A stretch of DNA of 40,079 nt from positions 1 through 40,079 of the forward strand of contig CAKOXI010000012.1 of the NCBI GenBank assembly GCA_934130045.1. Direction: 5' to 3'. The stretch is from an uncultured Bacilli bacterium. Lineage in GTDB: Bacteria > Bacillota_I > Bacilli_A > RF39 > UBA660. The first letter of the stretch is position 1; the number at the start of each line of letters is the position of its first letter. Below are positions 8,021 to 16,868 of the stretch, piece by piece. The position numbers and the translations under genes were made by a program. The notes under the pieces are model-generated. The model did not search any database. It had not been told where the DNA came from and saw only the letters and a list, made by a program, of their open reading frames with translations.

Positions 8021-9868
8021 ATGAAAAGAAGTTTAAAAAATATTATTATGATTGTACTTGTAATACTTATGTGTGGTTCAGTAGTTTTTACTGTGAATTA
8101 TGCTAAAAATAATACTACAAACAAAATGCCTAGTATGAATGGTGGTGGAACTCCTCCAGATTTGCCTAGTGATAATGCATCTGGAGATATGAAAACATCT
8201 GACGGTAATAATTCTGATGAAGATAGAAAAGAGCCTCCAACTGATAATGGAGAAAGATTAGATAATAATTCTGATATGTTAAAACCTCCTGCTAAACCAG
8301 ATGGGGATGACAATAATGCCCCAAGTGAAATGCCTGGTAATAATGAAAATAATAGTAAAACTGGAAATGTCGGAGAAATAGATAATAATAACGATTTTAT
8401 GATGAATGATAGTGATAGTATTTCTTCTATTTATTATATAATATTTGCAACAGAAGGTTTTGTAATTTTTAACATTATAATGTATTTAATTATGTCTAAT
8501 TTTAATAAGAAAACATTTAAAGAGACATTTTCTAACAAAGATAAAGTAATGATTAACATTTTATCAATTATTATTTTAACTTCAGGATTTACGTATTTGT
8601 GTGCTAATATTACTAACAACTTACTTTCAAATGCAAATAATAGTATAAATCAAAATGGTGGACAAAATAATTCATCTATAACTTATTCATCACAAAATGA
8701 AATAACAGATAATACTGAAATAAATGAAGGAAATTTTTCTTCAACAGATAAAGATGAAAATACTATTATGATAAATGGTGATGTAGATGTTAATATTTCA
8801 AATGTTACAGTAAATAAAACAGGAAATTCTGATGGTGGCGATAATACTAGTTTTTATGGAATTAATTCGGCTATTCTTGCTAAAAGTGGCGCTAATGTAA
8901 CTTTAAAAAATATTACAGTAACTACTGATGCAACAGGGGCAAATGGAGTATTTAGCTATGGTGGATCTGCAACTACAAATAATTCAAATAGTGATGGAAC
9001 AACTGTTATTATAAGCGATTCCAAAATAATTACTAAACAGGATAATTCTGGCGGAATTATGACTACAGGTGGTGGGATTATGAATGCTTATAATTTAGAC
9101 ATTGAAACATCAGGAACATCAAGTGCTGCTATTAGAACAGATCGTGGTGGTGGAACGGTTACAGTAGATGGTGGTACATATAAAACAACAGGTCAAGGCT
9201 CACCAACAATTTATTCTACCGCTAATATTACAGTAAGTAATGCTATGTTAACATCAGAGGCATCGGAAGGAATCGTTATTGAAGGAAAAAATTCAGTAAC
9301 TATTAATAATTCAACTCTAATTGATACAAATAATAAATTAAATGGGCAGTCAACAACATATAAAAATATTTTCTTATATCAATCAATGAGTGGGGATGCT
9401 GCAAACGGTAATTCTATTTTTAATGCAACTAATAGTAAAATAACAACTAATAATGGAGATACATTTTACATAACTAATACTAGTTCAACGATTAATTTGA
9501 CTAATAATGAAATAGTTAATAATGATTCGACTGGTAATTTCTTAAGGGCACAAGCAGATTCATGGGGAACTAATGGTTCTAATGGTGGAGATGTAACAGT
9601 AAATATGACTAATCAAAAAGCTTTAGGAAATATTGTTATTGATAAAATATCTACTTTAGTTTTAAATATGAATGAAAATTCTTATTTTGAGGGAACTATT
9701 AATGGAGATAATAGTGCAAAATCAATTAAGTTAAATTTAGATTCTACTTCAAAAATAAAATTAACTGAAGATAGTTATGTTACTGAATTTACTAATTCTG
9801 ATTTAACTAATAGTAATATTGATTTTAATGGATATAAATTATATGTAAATGGAACATCTATTAATTAA
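8021..9868 (+). CDS. membrane-anchored beta-helix (pectate-lyase-like) surface protein
   Basis: The ATG at 8021 is chosen because AGAAAGAG lies 11 bases before it; an in-frame GTG at 8009 overlaps that site. The 615-residue product has TM1 (about 6-24) and a disordered Pro/Gly/Asn/Asp/Met-rich linker (about 30-125). Two further hydrophobic helices follow (about 132-155 and 173-195), then about 410 residues of Asn/Thr/Ser/Gly-rich sequence. Regular short strand-turn repeats there (for example VDVNISNVTVNKTG, ANVTLKNITVTTD, GTVTVDGGTYKTTG) indicate a parallel beta-helix. No catalytic or sortase motif is seen. Beta-helices of this kind bind or process polysaccharide or act as adhesins; which applies is unknown. 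It lies next to a two-component system sharing its promoter repeat. Its leader is long (about 125 nt) and contains a start-stop codon pair. Confidence 0.75.
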   Translation: MKRSLKNIIMIVLVILMCGSVVFTVNYAKNNTTNKMPSMNGGGTPPDLPSDNASGDMKTSDGNNSDEDRKEPPTDNGERLDNNSDMLKPPAKPDGDDNNAPSEMPGNNENNSKTGNVGEIDNNNDFMMNDSDSISSIYYIIFATEGFVIFNIIMYLIMSNFNKKTFKETFSNKDKVMINILSIIILTSGFTYLCANITNNLLSNANNSINQNGGQNNSSITYSSQNEITDNTEINEGNFSSTDKDENTIMINGDVDVNISNVTVNKTGNSDGGDNTSFYGINSAILAKSGANVTLKNITVTTDATGANGVFSYGGSATTNNSNSDGTTVIISDSKIITKQDNSGGIMTTGGGIMNAYNLDIETSGTSSAAIRTDRGGGTVTVDGGTYKTTGQGSPTIYSTANITVSNAMLTSEASEGIVIEGKNSVTINNSTLIDTNNKLNGQSTTYKNIFLYQSMSGDAANGNSIFNATNSKITTNNGDTFYITNTSSTINLTNNEIVNNDSTGNFLRAQADSWGTNGSNGGDVTVNMTNQKALGNIVIDKISTLVLNMNENSYFEGTINGDNSAKSIKLNLDSTSKIKLTEDSYVTEFTNSDLTNSNIDFNGYKLYVNGTSIN

Positions 9869-9975
9869 AAAAATGATTACCGGTTATAATACTTTTAAAG
9901 TTCACTCTAAATAAAAAAATTAAAATTTATCATATTTTGATTTAGACAAAATTAAAAAAATTTTAAATTTGATTA

Positions 9976-10003
9976 TTGAAATAAATTAAAAAAATAGTAT
10001 AAT
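9976..10003 (+). promoter_or_regulatory. vegetative promoter for the MATE transcription unit
   Basis: TTGAAA (9976-9981), 16-bp spacer, and a perfect TATAAT (9998-10003). Transcription would begin near 10010, at the 5' edge of the structured leader. Confidence 0.7.
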
Positions 10004-10010
10004 ATTATTT

Positions 10011-10080
10011 GTAAGACGAGTAGCTTTCAAAAAAGAGGCGTAAATCCAGTTGATGGATTTTGTCTCTTTTTTCTTGTCAA
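10011..10080 (+). ncRNA. structured leader RNA, candidate riboswitch (guanidine-IV/mepA type possible)
   Basis: Between the promoter and the Shine-Dalgarno lies a compact, comparatively GC-rich element. A long hairpin is visible: AAAAAAGAGGC (10029-10039) pairs with GTCTCTTTTTT (10062-10072) with one G-T pair, continued after a small bulge by AAATCC (10042-10047) with GGATTT (10055-10060). The loop is AGTTGAT. The T-rich 3' arm makes it terminator-like. GACGAG (10015-10020) can pair with CTTGTC (10073-10078) and enclose the hairpin. A terminator hairpin plus an upstream conserved-looking segment (GACGAGTAGCTTTC) in front of a MATE gene is the known context of the mepA motif (guanidine-IV riboswitch). 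I could not check the consensus, so the class is tentative. Confidence 0.5.
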
Positions 10081-10095
10081 GATAAGGAGGAATTT

Positions 10096-12039
10096 ATGAA
10101 GGAAGAAAGACAAAATAAAATGGCAATAGCTCCAATGAATAAACTTATTTTAAAAATGGGATTACCAATGATTATATCTATGGTTTTACAAGCACTTTAT
10201 AATGTCATTGATAGTATTTTCGTTGCTAATATGGGAATAAAGGGCGCTATTGCAAATCAAGCTTTAACTTATGCTTTTCCAGTTCAAATAATGATTATTG
10301 CTATTGGTGTTGGAACGGGTGTTGGATTAAATGCTTTGTTATCTAAAAGTTTGGGTGAAAATGATCAAGAAAAAGTAAATAGGATAGCAGGAAATGGTAT
10401 ATTTTTAAGTGTATGTATTTATATTGTATTTTTGATCTTTGGATTATTTGGTTCTGAGTGGTTTATTTCTTTATTTACTAATGATAAAGAAATAATTGAA
10501 ATGGGGACAATTTATTTAAAAATTTGTACTTGTTTATCTCTTGGTTCTATTGGTTATACTGTATATGAGAGATTTTTACAGGCAACTGGTAAAACAATGT
10601 TATCTACTATTTCACAAATATCAGGAGCTGTTACAAACATAGTACTGGATTATGTATTTATCTATCCATTAAATATGGGTGTTGCAGGTGCGGCTTGGGC
10701 TACTATAATTGGACAATTTATATCATTATTTATTGCTATGTATTTTCATTATAAAAAGAATAAAGAAATAGATGGTAATATAAAATATATAAGTCCAAAT
10801 ACAGATTTGATTAAAGGAATTTATAGTATTGGTGTCTCAGCTGCATTAATGCAAGCTTTACTTGCTGTTATGATGGCTGGAATGAACGCAATATTAGGTT
10901 TAGCAGAAGTAAATCAAACAGTATTAATTGGTTCATTTGGTATTTATTACAAAATTCAACAAATCGCTCTATTTTCAGCATTTGGTTTATCAAATACAAT
11001 TATTTCAATATTATCATTTAATTATGGTATGCAAGATAAAAAAAGAGTGGACGATTGTATTAAATATGGTATTATTGATACAATTATAGTTACTTTAATA
11101 ATAAGCATATTATTTGAAATATTTGCTTCTCCACTTGCAAATTTATTTGGACTTGCTGGTGGCACAACGAAAGAAATAATAGAGGTATGTATAACAGCGT
11201 TAAGAATTTCAAGTATTGGATTTGTATTTATGGGTATTTCAGTTGCTATCCAAGGTATTTTGCAGTCTATAAGATATGCATTAAGACCATTAATTATTTC
11301 TTTGTTAAGATTAGTTGTTTTCGTTTTTCCTGTAGCATATCTATTTACAAAATCAGAAAATGTTACTGAAATAGTTTGGTGGACTTTTCCAATTGCGGAA
11401 TTTTTAACTTCAATTATTTCATTATTCATTTTAAAAGATTCATATAATAGGAAAATTAGGTTAATTAAAAATGATAAGTTTAAAAATAATTTAATTATAT
11501 CTATATCAAGAGAACACGGAACAAATGGAAAAGAAATAGGAAGACTTGTTGCTAATAAGTTAAATATATCTTTTTTTGACAAAGAAGAAATAAAAGAATT
11601 TGCTATAAAAAACAATATGATTGATAACAATTATTCTAATGAAGAAATATATGATAATTTTTTGTCATTAGATGTAAGCAAAGAAGCAATAATTAATCAA
11701 GCAAATGTAATTAAAAAGATTGCTAATGATAGTGATGCTGTAATTATAGGAAGATGTGCTGATTACATATTAAGGGAAAATAAAAATTTAATAAAAATAT
11801 TTATATATGCACCTATGAATTATAAAATTAAAAATATAATGAAAAATTATGGGGATAATGAAAAGCAAGCTAGAAATCATATATTAGCCTCAGATAAATC
11901 TAGATCAAATTATTATAGTGCTATAGCTAATAGTACTTGGGGAGATAAAAATAATTATGATTTATGTATTGATGCTAAAATAGGAAATGAAAATGTAGTT
12001 AAAATTATTTGTGATTATGTAAAAAATAGATATCTTTGA
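10096..12039 (+). CDS. MATE efflux transporter fused to a cytidylate-kinase-like domain
   Basis: The start at 10096 follows AAGGAGG; an earlier in-frame ATG at 10060 lies inside the leader hairpin and would add a non-homologous N-terminus. The 647-residue product has two parts. Residues about 1-455 form a twelve-helix MATE (NorM/DinF/MepA) cation antiporter, recognisable from the GLPMIISMVLQALYNVIDSIFVA start and the duplicated six-helix layout (second half from about 235). Residues about 465-645 resemble the cytidylate-kinase-like family (Cytidylate_kin2): LIISISREHGTNGKEIGRLVANKL, then VIIGRCADYIL and a kinase-like C-terminal part. Such fusions occur in Bacillota; the role of the kinase-like part is unknown. 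Expression is probably controlled by the leader RNA. A terminator follows. The stop is TGA. Confidence 0.88.
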   Translation: MKEERQNKMAIAPMNKLILKMGLPMIISMVLQALYNVIDSIFVANMGIKGAIANQALTYAFPVQIMIIAIGVGTGVGLNALLSKSLGENDQEKVNRIAGNGIFLSVCIYIVFLIFGLFGSEWFISLFTNDKEIIEMGTIYLKICTCLSLGSIGYTVYERFLQATGKTMLSTISQISGAVTNIVLDYVFIYPLNMGVAGAAWATIIGQFISLFIAMYFHYKKNKEIDGNIKYISPNTDLIKGIYSIGVSAALMQALLAVMMAGMNAILGLAEVNQTVLIGSFGIYYKIQQIALFSAFGLSNTIISILSFNYGMQDKKRVDDCIKYGIIDTIIVTLIISILFEIFASPLANLFGLAGGTTKEIIEVCITALRISSIGFVFMGISVAIQGILQSIRYALRPLIISLLRLVVFVFPVAYLFTKSENVTEIVWWTFPIAEFLTSIISLFILKDSYNRKIRLIKNDKFKNNLIISISREHGTNGKEIGRLVANKLNISFFDKEEIKEFAIKNNMIDNNYSNEEIYDNFLSLDVSKEAIINQANVIKKIANDSDAVIIGRCADYILRENKNLIKIFIYAPMNYKIKNIMKNYGDNEKQARNHILASDKSRSNYYSAIANSTWGDKNNYDLCIDAKIGNENVVKIICDYVKNRYL

Positions 12040-12117
12040 ATAATGAGTTATAATTTATTTACTAGTTAATAAAAAATAATGATATTTTTATTTAATAAAT
12101 AAGAAATATAGAATTTT

Positions 12118-12145
12118 AAGGATTATCGATTGATAATTCTTTTTT
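12118..12145 (+). terminator. intrinsic terminator
   Basis: GGATTATC (12120-12127) pairs with GATAATTC (12132-12139), one G-T pair, with a GATT loop and then six T (12140-12145). It closes the MATE unit and is closely similar in sequence to the terminator after the carboxypeptidase gene at 5255. Confidence 0.72.
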
Positions 12146-12238
12146 ATTAGAAATGTTTATCTAATATTAATTATGTGATAAAATATTTAGTAAGGTAAAT
12201 TTAGTTAAAATTATTATTTAAAAATAAAAGAGGTTATT

Positions 12239-12931
12239 ATGAAATGTAATAATTATAATAGTGAGCGTGTTATAGATTGTTTATATAATAGAGGATATAC
12301 TAACTTTTTAAATAGAAAAGAATTTCAAATAATAAAAAAACAATTAAAATCACGTGAATATAATGTATATGAATTATATAAAGAATCTTCAAAAATTATA
12401 CTTTATAATAAAAAAATTCCAGATATTGCTATTTTAAAAATAGATTGTAACAATAAATTAAAACATCAAAGTATTATGGGAACAATATATTCACTAGGTT
12501 TAAATGATGATGTTTTTGGAGATATCATTTATTATGAAGATTCATTTTATATTTTTGTTTTACCTATTATAAAAAATTATTTAATTCAAAATATGCTTAT
12601 GGTAGAAAAAAATAAAGTAAATTTAAGAGAAGTTGATTTAAGTATTAGTTTAAATTTTAAAATCAATTATGAAGTAAAAAATTATATAGTGTCTTCACTT
12701 AGAATCGATAATATTATAAGTAGTATAATAGGTGATAGTAGAAATGGTGTACTTGATAAATTTAAGAATAAAGAAATTATAATAAATTATAATGAAAATA
12801 TAAAACCATCTTACATATTAAAAGAAAATGACATATTTAGTATAAGAAAATATGGTAAATATAAATTTAAGGGTATTGTTAAAACAACTAAAAAGAGTAG
12901 CTTAATTATAGAAGTTTTAAAATATATTTAA
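12239..12931 (+). CDS. ylmH: YlmH-like RNA-binding protein with C-terminal S4 domain
   Basis: A 230-residue protein whose N-terminal two thirds follow the YlmH pattern: a helical start with NFLNRKEFQIIKKQL, and a central fold with IMGTIYSLGLNDDVFGDIIY. The C-terminus resembles an S4 RNA-binding module (YILKENDIFSIRKYGKYKF..GIVKTTKKSSLIIEVLKYI). YlmH/RqcP-type proteins act on the large ribosomal subunit in rescue of stalled nascent chains and in bacilli usually lie in the division-gene cluster. Here it is outside that cluster, between the MATE gene and a NUDIX hydrolase. The sequence is divergent, so the exact orthologue is less certain than the family. An AGAGGTT ribosome site precedes the ATG, and a TGATAAAAT box (12176-12184) could be its -10. 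Confidence 0.7.
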   Translation: MKCNNYNSERVIDCLYNRGYTNFLNRKEFQIIKKQLKSREYNVYELYKESSKIILYNKKIPDIAILKIDCNNKLKHQSIMGTIYSLGLNDDVFGDIIYYEDSFYIFVLPIIKNYLIQNMLMVEKNKVNLREVDLSISLNFKINYEVKNYIVSSLRIDNIISSIIGDSRNGVLDKFKNKEIIINYNENIKPSYILKENDIFSIRKYGKYKFKGIVKTTKKSSLIIEVLKYI

Positions 12932-12943
12932 AGAGGTGATTTT

Positions 12944-13441
12944 ATGGAATATTTACAAGTTTTTGATGATGACAAGAATTTATTAGATGAAAAAGTTGAA
13001 AGAAGTAATAAGCTAAATTTAAAAGATGGAAAAAGATTTATGATTGTTTTAGTATTTATAGAAAATAGTGAACATAAATTTTTAGTTCAAAAAACATCTA
13101 AGAAAAGAAATAGCGTGTATGCAATAACTGGTGGTCATGTTACTTATAAAGATACTAGCCTGAAAACTGTTATAAAAGAAATTAAAGAAGAATTAGGTGT
13201 AATTATTAATGAGTCTCAAATTAATTATTTTGATACAATAAAATATCCTAAAGCTTATGCAGATTTATATTATATAAAAAAAGATTTGAATATTAATAAA
13301 TTAAATATTCAAAAAGAAGAAGTAGATAGTATAATCTGGTTATCTAAAGATGAAATAATTGAATTAATAAACAAAAATGAATTTAGAAAAGGTAATATAG
13401 AACCATTAAATAAATTTTTTGAATATATAAAAAATAGATAA
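12944..13441 (+). CDS. NUDIX hydrolase
   Basis: A 165-residue protein with one NUDIX fold. The NUDIX box at about residues 63-86 reads GGHVTYKDTSLKTVIKEIKEELGV. It keeps the essential REUXEE glutamates (KEIKEE, Arg replaced by Lys) and has Asp in place of the first Glu of GX5E. The family hydrolyses nucleoside diphosphates linked to another group (X), using Mg2+ bound by the box glutamates. The substrate is not predictable. It starts 12 bp after the YlmH-like gene with an AGAGGTGAT ribosome site and is followed 21 bp later by an ABC transporter, so the three may be cotranscribed. Confidence 0.87.
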   Translation: MEYLQVFDDDKNLLDEKVERSNKLNLKDGKRFMIVLVFIENSEHKFLVQKTSKKRNSVYAITGGHVTYKDTSLKTVIKEIKEELGVIINESQINYFDTIKYPKAYADLYYIKKDLNINKLNIQKEEVDSIIWLSKDEIIELINKNEFRKGNIEPLNKFFEYIKNR

Positions 13442-13462
13442 ATTAAAATTGCGAGGAATTGT

Positions 13463-15955
13463 ATGATTGAATTAAAGAATGTTACGAAAATTTATAAGTC
13501 TAAAAAAGGTAATTCTACTAAGGCACTTAATAATGTAAACTTAAAGTTTGAAAATAAAGGTATGGTATTTATTGTTGGAAAAAGTGGAAGTGGTAAATCA
13601 ACTTTACTTAATTTATTAGGTGGTCTTGACAGTGCTACTAGTGGTGAAATTTTAGTAAATAATCAAAATATAAATGAATTTAGTGTTTCAAATTATGATG
13701 CATATCGTAATACTTATATAGGATTTATTTTTCAGGAATTTAACGTACTTGAACAATATAATGTATATGAAAATATAGAATTATCCTTAAAATTACAAGG
13801 TAAGAGTCCTTCTAAATTAGAAATTGAAGATATTTTAAAAAAATTAGGATTAGAATATTTAGAAAATAGAAGAATAAATGAATTATCAGGTGGACAAAAA
13901 CAAAGAGTTGCGATTGCGCGTGCTATAATAAAAAATCCCAAAATAATTTTAGCAGATGAACCAACTGGTAATTTAGATAAAAACTCTAGTGAACAAATAT
14001 TTAATATTTTAAAAGATATAAGTAAGGATCACTTAGTAATTGTTGTATCTCACGATAATGAAGCTGCAAGTATTTATGCTGATAGAATTATAAAAATAGA
14101 AGATGGATGTGTTTTAACTGATCCTATAGATTGCAATATGGAATTAGAAGAACTTAAATTAAAACGTGCAAAATTACCTTTTTCTTATGCTTTAAAAATG
14201 GCTTTTAATAGTTTTAGATCAAAACCTATTAAACTATTAATGACAATAATATTAACTACTATATCTTTTATTTTTATGTTTTTTACAGTTAATTGTTCTC
14301 TGTTTAATAAAGAACAATTAATAATAAATACAATGCGAGATAATGATGACTATATATATTATGTAAAAAATTCCTATTATGGATATATGGGTAGTATTAC
14401 TAATAAAGTTTTAAATCAAACAGATTTAGATTATATTTCTAGTGTAACTAATTCAAAATTAAATTTAGTATATAATTTGTATGATAATGGTAATATGTTA
14501 AATTTTGAATTTGGTTTGAAAAATAATAATTTAAAAAGATTACAAAATGATATATATGGTTTAAAATTTATAGAGGTAGTGGATGATAATATTTTAAAAA
14601 ATATTATTGGTAGAAAACCCAATGAAAAGTATGAAATTGTAATTCATAAATATTTAGCGGACTATATGATTGAATATGGGGTAATTGATATAAATGGTGA
14701 TTTATACTTTCCTAATAGTTATGAAGATTTAGTATCACAAAATAAATTATTAAAAATGGGTAGTAATAGTGTAATTGTTGTTGGAATTATAGATGATGAT
14801 ACAACATTATTTAAAAATATAATAGAAAATGACAAATTTGAAAGTGATGAATTGGAAAATTATTATTTTTATAAATATGTTAGTAAAGCATCTAATATTT
14901 ATGTAAACGGTTTTACAAAAGATGTAATTTTAGAAAACAATAAACATTCTATTTTAAATAACCTTTATATTACTAATAAAAAAGAAAATGAATTTTCTAA
15001 AACTATTCATAATTATATAAAATCTTTAGATTCAAATATTAATATAATTACAAGTGATGGTATAAAAAATATTAATTATTTAAAAAAAGATGAAGCTGTT
15101 TTATCACTTGATGCCTTAAAACAATTTTATCCAGATTTTGATACTAATTTTATGAATTATTTTAGTATAAATAAAAACAAAAGTTATGATGAATCTCTAG
15201 AGAGTTTTATTTCTAATTTCTTAAGTGAGAATTTGGTAAATTTAAGTTTAAAATTTAATGATGTTGATGGTAGTAATTTCCAAAATGACATAAAAATTAT
15301 TGGAATATCTCTTGATCAAAATAATTATATAAGTAATATTTATGTTGAGGAATATAAACCAATTGATAAAATAATTTATTCTGTTATGATTTATGATGAT
15401 AATTTAAATAATTTAAAAAAATCCTTTAATAATTTATTATTTAATGATACTTTTGAATTAGATGAAAATTTATATGGAGATTATTATAATTATTCATTAG
15501 ATATAAGTAACCTAAATGAAATTTCTAATATTATTGGTGTATATAAATATCTAACTATATATATATTAATAGTAAGTTTAGTTTTTATGTTATTTGCATT
15601 TTTATTATTTTCTAATTTTATAGCGGTTTCTATATCTTACTTTAAAAGAGAAATTGGTATATTAAGAGCTATTGGAGCAACGAGTGCTGATATTACTAAA
15701 ATTTTCTTAATAGAATCTATAATAATTGTGCTTATTTCTTTTGTTTTATCAGTATTTGGTTTTTACTTTGTATGTGATATATTGAATAATTCTTTATTTA
15801 AAGATTCATTTATTTTAATTAATGGTTTTGTAATAAATCCATACACAATAATATTATTATTTATTTATGTAATTATAATTTCTGTTTTAGTTACAACTAG
15901 TTTAATAGGTAGAATTACTAAAATAAAACCAATTGATGTGATTTTAAATAAATAG
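13463..15955 (+). CDS. MacB-type ABC transporter, fused ATPase and FtsX-like permease
   Basis: An 830-residue single-chain half-transporter. The ATPase domain (about 1-225) has Walker A GKSGSGKST at 39-47, Q-loop in IFQEFN, signature LSGGQKQR, Walker B IILADEPTGNLD, and switch His in VVSHD. After a linker comes TM1 (about 258-278). A large extracytoplasmic domain (about 280-690, Asn/Asp/Tyr-rich) follows, then three C-terminal helices forming the FtsX/MacB permease module (LLFSNFIAVSISYFKREIGILRAIGA). This arrangement belongs to the type VII ABC (MacB/LolCDE/BceAB-like) mechanotransmission family, which handles lipoproteins, peptides or antibiotics without transporting through the membrane core. 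No adaptor (HlyD/MacA-like) gene is adjacent. Substrate unknown. Confidence 0.88.
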   Translation: MIELKNVTKIYKSKKGNSTKALNNVNLKFENKGMVFIVGKSGSGKSTLLNLLGGLDSATSGEILVNNQNINEFSVSNYDAYRNTYIGFIFQEFNVLEQYNVYENIELSLKLQGKSPSKLEIEDILKKLGLEYLENRRINELSGGQKQRVAIARAIIKNPKIILADEPTGNLDKNSSEQIFNILKDISKDHLVIVVSHDNEAASIYADRIIKIEDGCVLTDPIDCNMELEELKLKRAKLPFSYALKMAFNSFRSKPIKLLMTIILTTISFIFMFFTVNCSLFNKEQLIINTMRDNDDYIYYVKNSYYGYMGSITNKVLNQTDLDYISSVTNSKLNLVYNLYDNGNMLNFEFGLKNNNLKRLQNDIYGLKFIEVVDDNILKNIIGRKPNEKYEIVIHKYLADYMIEYGVIDINGDLYFPNSYEDLVSQNKLLKMGSNSVIVVGIIDDDTTLFKNIIENDKFESDELENYYFYKYVSKASNIYVNGFTKDVILENNKHSILNNLYITNKKENEFSKTIHNYIKSLDSNINIITSDGIKNINYLKKDEAVLSLDALKQFYPDFDTNFMNYFSINKNKSYDESLESFISNFLSENLVNLSLKFNDVDGSNFQNDIKIIGISLDQNNYISNIYVEEYKPIDKIIYSVMIYDDNLNNLKKSFNNLLFNDTFELDENLYGDYYNYSLDISNLNEISNIIGVYKYLTIYILIVSLVFMLFAFLLFSNFIAVSISYFKREIGILRAIGATSADITKIFLIESIIIVLISFVLSVFGFYFVCDILNNSLFKDSFILINGFVINPYTIILLFIYVIIISVLVTTSLIGRITKIKPIDVILNK

Positions 15956-15980
15956 CTAAATCTTAGTGTTTAGCTTTTTT
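15954..15980 (+). terminator. intrinsic terminator overlapping a stop codon
   Basis: AGCTAAA (15954-15960) pairs perfectly with TTTAGCT (15969-15975) across an 8-nt loop and is followed by a T run to 15980. The TAG stop of the ABC transporter runs into the left arm. Confidence 0.78.
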
Positions 15981-15990
15981 GCTCCAGTGC

Positions 15991-16018
15991 TTTACAAATA
16001 AATTATAAGTGATATAAT
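15991..16018 (+). promoter_or_regulatory. vegetative promoter for the Fic gene pair
   Basis: TTTACA (15991-15996), 16-bp spacer, and an extended -10 TGATATAAT (TATAAT at 16013-16018). The predicted transcript begins about 15 nt before the start codon, with AAGGAG at its very 5' end. Confidence 0.65.
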
Positions 16019-16040
16019 ACTTCTTCAAGGAGATTTATGT

Positions 16041-16853
16041 ATGAACAATTTTGATAATAAAATAGATAGTTTATGTGAATTATACAATATAAGTGATAAT
16101 AAAGAAAAAAAGATTAACTGGAATTTAGCAATAGGATTACAAAAAATAGATGGAATAAAACCATCTTTGTATTTAGAAAAATTAATTGAATTATATGATT
16201 TAGATAAGATAAAAATGAATACTTTAGTTAAATTTATAGAAGATTATTATGAAGAAAAAGTAATAAAAACAAATGATCAAAAAAGAGAAAAAGAATGTGA
16301 TTTAGTAAGTAGTAGAATTGCCATGTTAGTTACGGATAATAATTTTGAATTTAGTATTGATTATTTAAAATATGTTCATAGTTATTTATTTAAAGATATT
16401 TATAACTTTGCAGGAAATGTTAGAAAATGTAATTTAACTAAAATAGAACCTGTAATTGATTTTAAAAGTGTTAAATATGCAGATTATAATGAAATTGATG
16501 AATTATTAACATTAGCATTTAATAATGAGAAAAACCGCAATCAAAAAGATATTTTTTCCTATAAAAATATTCAAGAATTTGCAGATTTTATGTCAAATAT
16601 TTGGCAAATTCATCCATTTTGTGAGGGAAATACTAGGACTACGGCTATTTTTGTAATAAAATATCTAAAAAGTCTTGGATTTAATATTAATTTAAATTTA
16701 TTTTTAGAAAATTCTAGTTATTTTAGAGATTCATTAGTTTTATCAACTTGTGAAAATTCTAGTGATAGTATAAATAATAAAGAATATTTATATGAATTTT
16801 ATAGGATGTTATTTGAAAATAGTGAAAGAAATGTAAAAAAATTAACAAAATAA
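16041..16853 (+). CDS. Fic/DOC-family protein (probable AMPylase)
   Basis: A 270-residue protein. The Fic core motif HxFx(D/E)GNxR is present as HPFCEGNTRTT (His near residue 193), preceded by the usual FADFMSNIWQI helix. Upstream, VHSYLFKDIYNFAGNVRKCN matches the conserved FIFxxI/YxWAGxxR block of Fic folds. The core has Thr where many AMPylases have the second Gly (GNGR) and lacks the final Arg, as in the cell-filamentation-type HPFREGNTRTT subgroup. The family transfers AMP or other nucleotide phosphates to proteins. No (S/T)xxxE(G/N) auto-inhibitory motif was seen in the protein, nor a separate small antitoxin gene next to it. The next gene (15 bp away) encodes a transglutaminase-like membrane protein. 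An out-of-frame ATG at 16037 overlaps the start region. Confidence 0.85.
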   Translation: MNNFDNKIDSLCELYNISDNKEKKINWNLAIGLQKIDGIKPSLYLEKLIELYDLDKIKMNTLVKFIEDYYEEKVIKTNDQKREKECDLVSSRIAMLVTDNNFEFSIDYLKYVHSYLFKDIYNFAGNVRKCNLTKIEPVIDFKSVKYADYNEIDELLTLAFNNEKNRNQKDIFSYKNIQEFADFMSNIWQIHPFCEGNTRTTAIFVIKYLKSLGFNINLNLFLENSSYFRDSLVLSTCENSSDSINNKEYLYEFYRMLFENSERNVKKLTK

Positions 16854-16868
16854 GAAGGGAAATTATAT

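Noticed and set aside
7915..8106. Frame that would be open from ATG 7915 if TGA were read as Trp (Mollicutes-type code 4)
   Set aside because: Trp is encoded by TGG throughout and TGA ends real genes (histidine kinase, MATE fusion, dpaA), so code 4 does not apply. The translated sequence is low-complexity and overlaps the true gene start.
10060..10095. Earlier in-frame ATG for the MATE-kinase gene
   Set aside because: It lies inside the leader hairpin with no ribosome site, while ATG 10096 follows AAGGAGG and starts a normal MATE N-terminus.
11022..11630. 202-codon open frame on the minus strand inside the MATE-kinase gene
   Set aside because: It is antisense to a gene with clear motifs, has no ribosome site, and its product has no recognisable family; it is a shadow of AT-rich coding sequence.
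12079..12096. Third copy of the ATTTAAT operator before the YlmH-like gene
   Set aside because: Only one ATTTAAT half-site is present; the position 11 bp upstream reads ATGATAT and does not match.
16041..16853. Self-inhibitory (S/T)xxxE(G/N) helix in the Fic protein
   Set aside because: Read through both ends of the protein; no segment matches the pattern next to a plausible helix, so class II/III auto-inhibition was not assigned.
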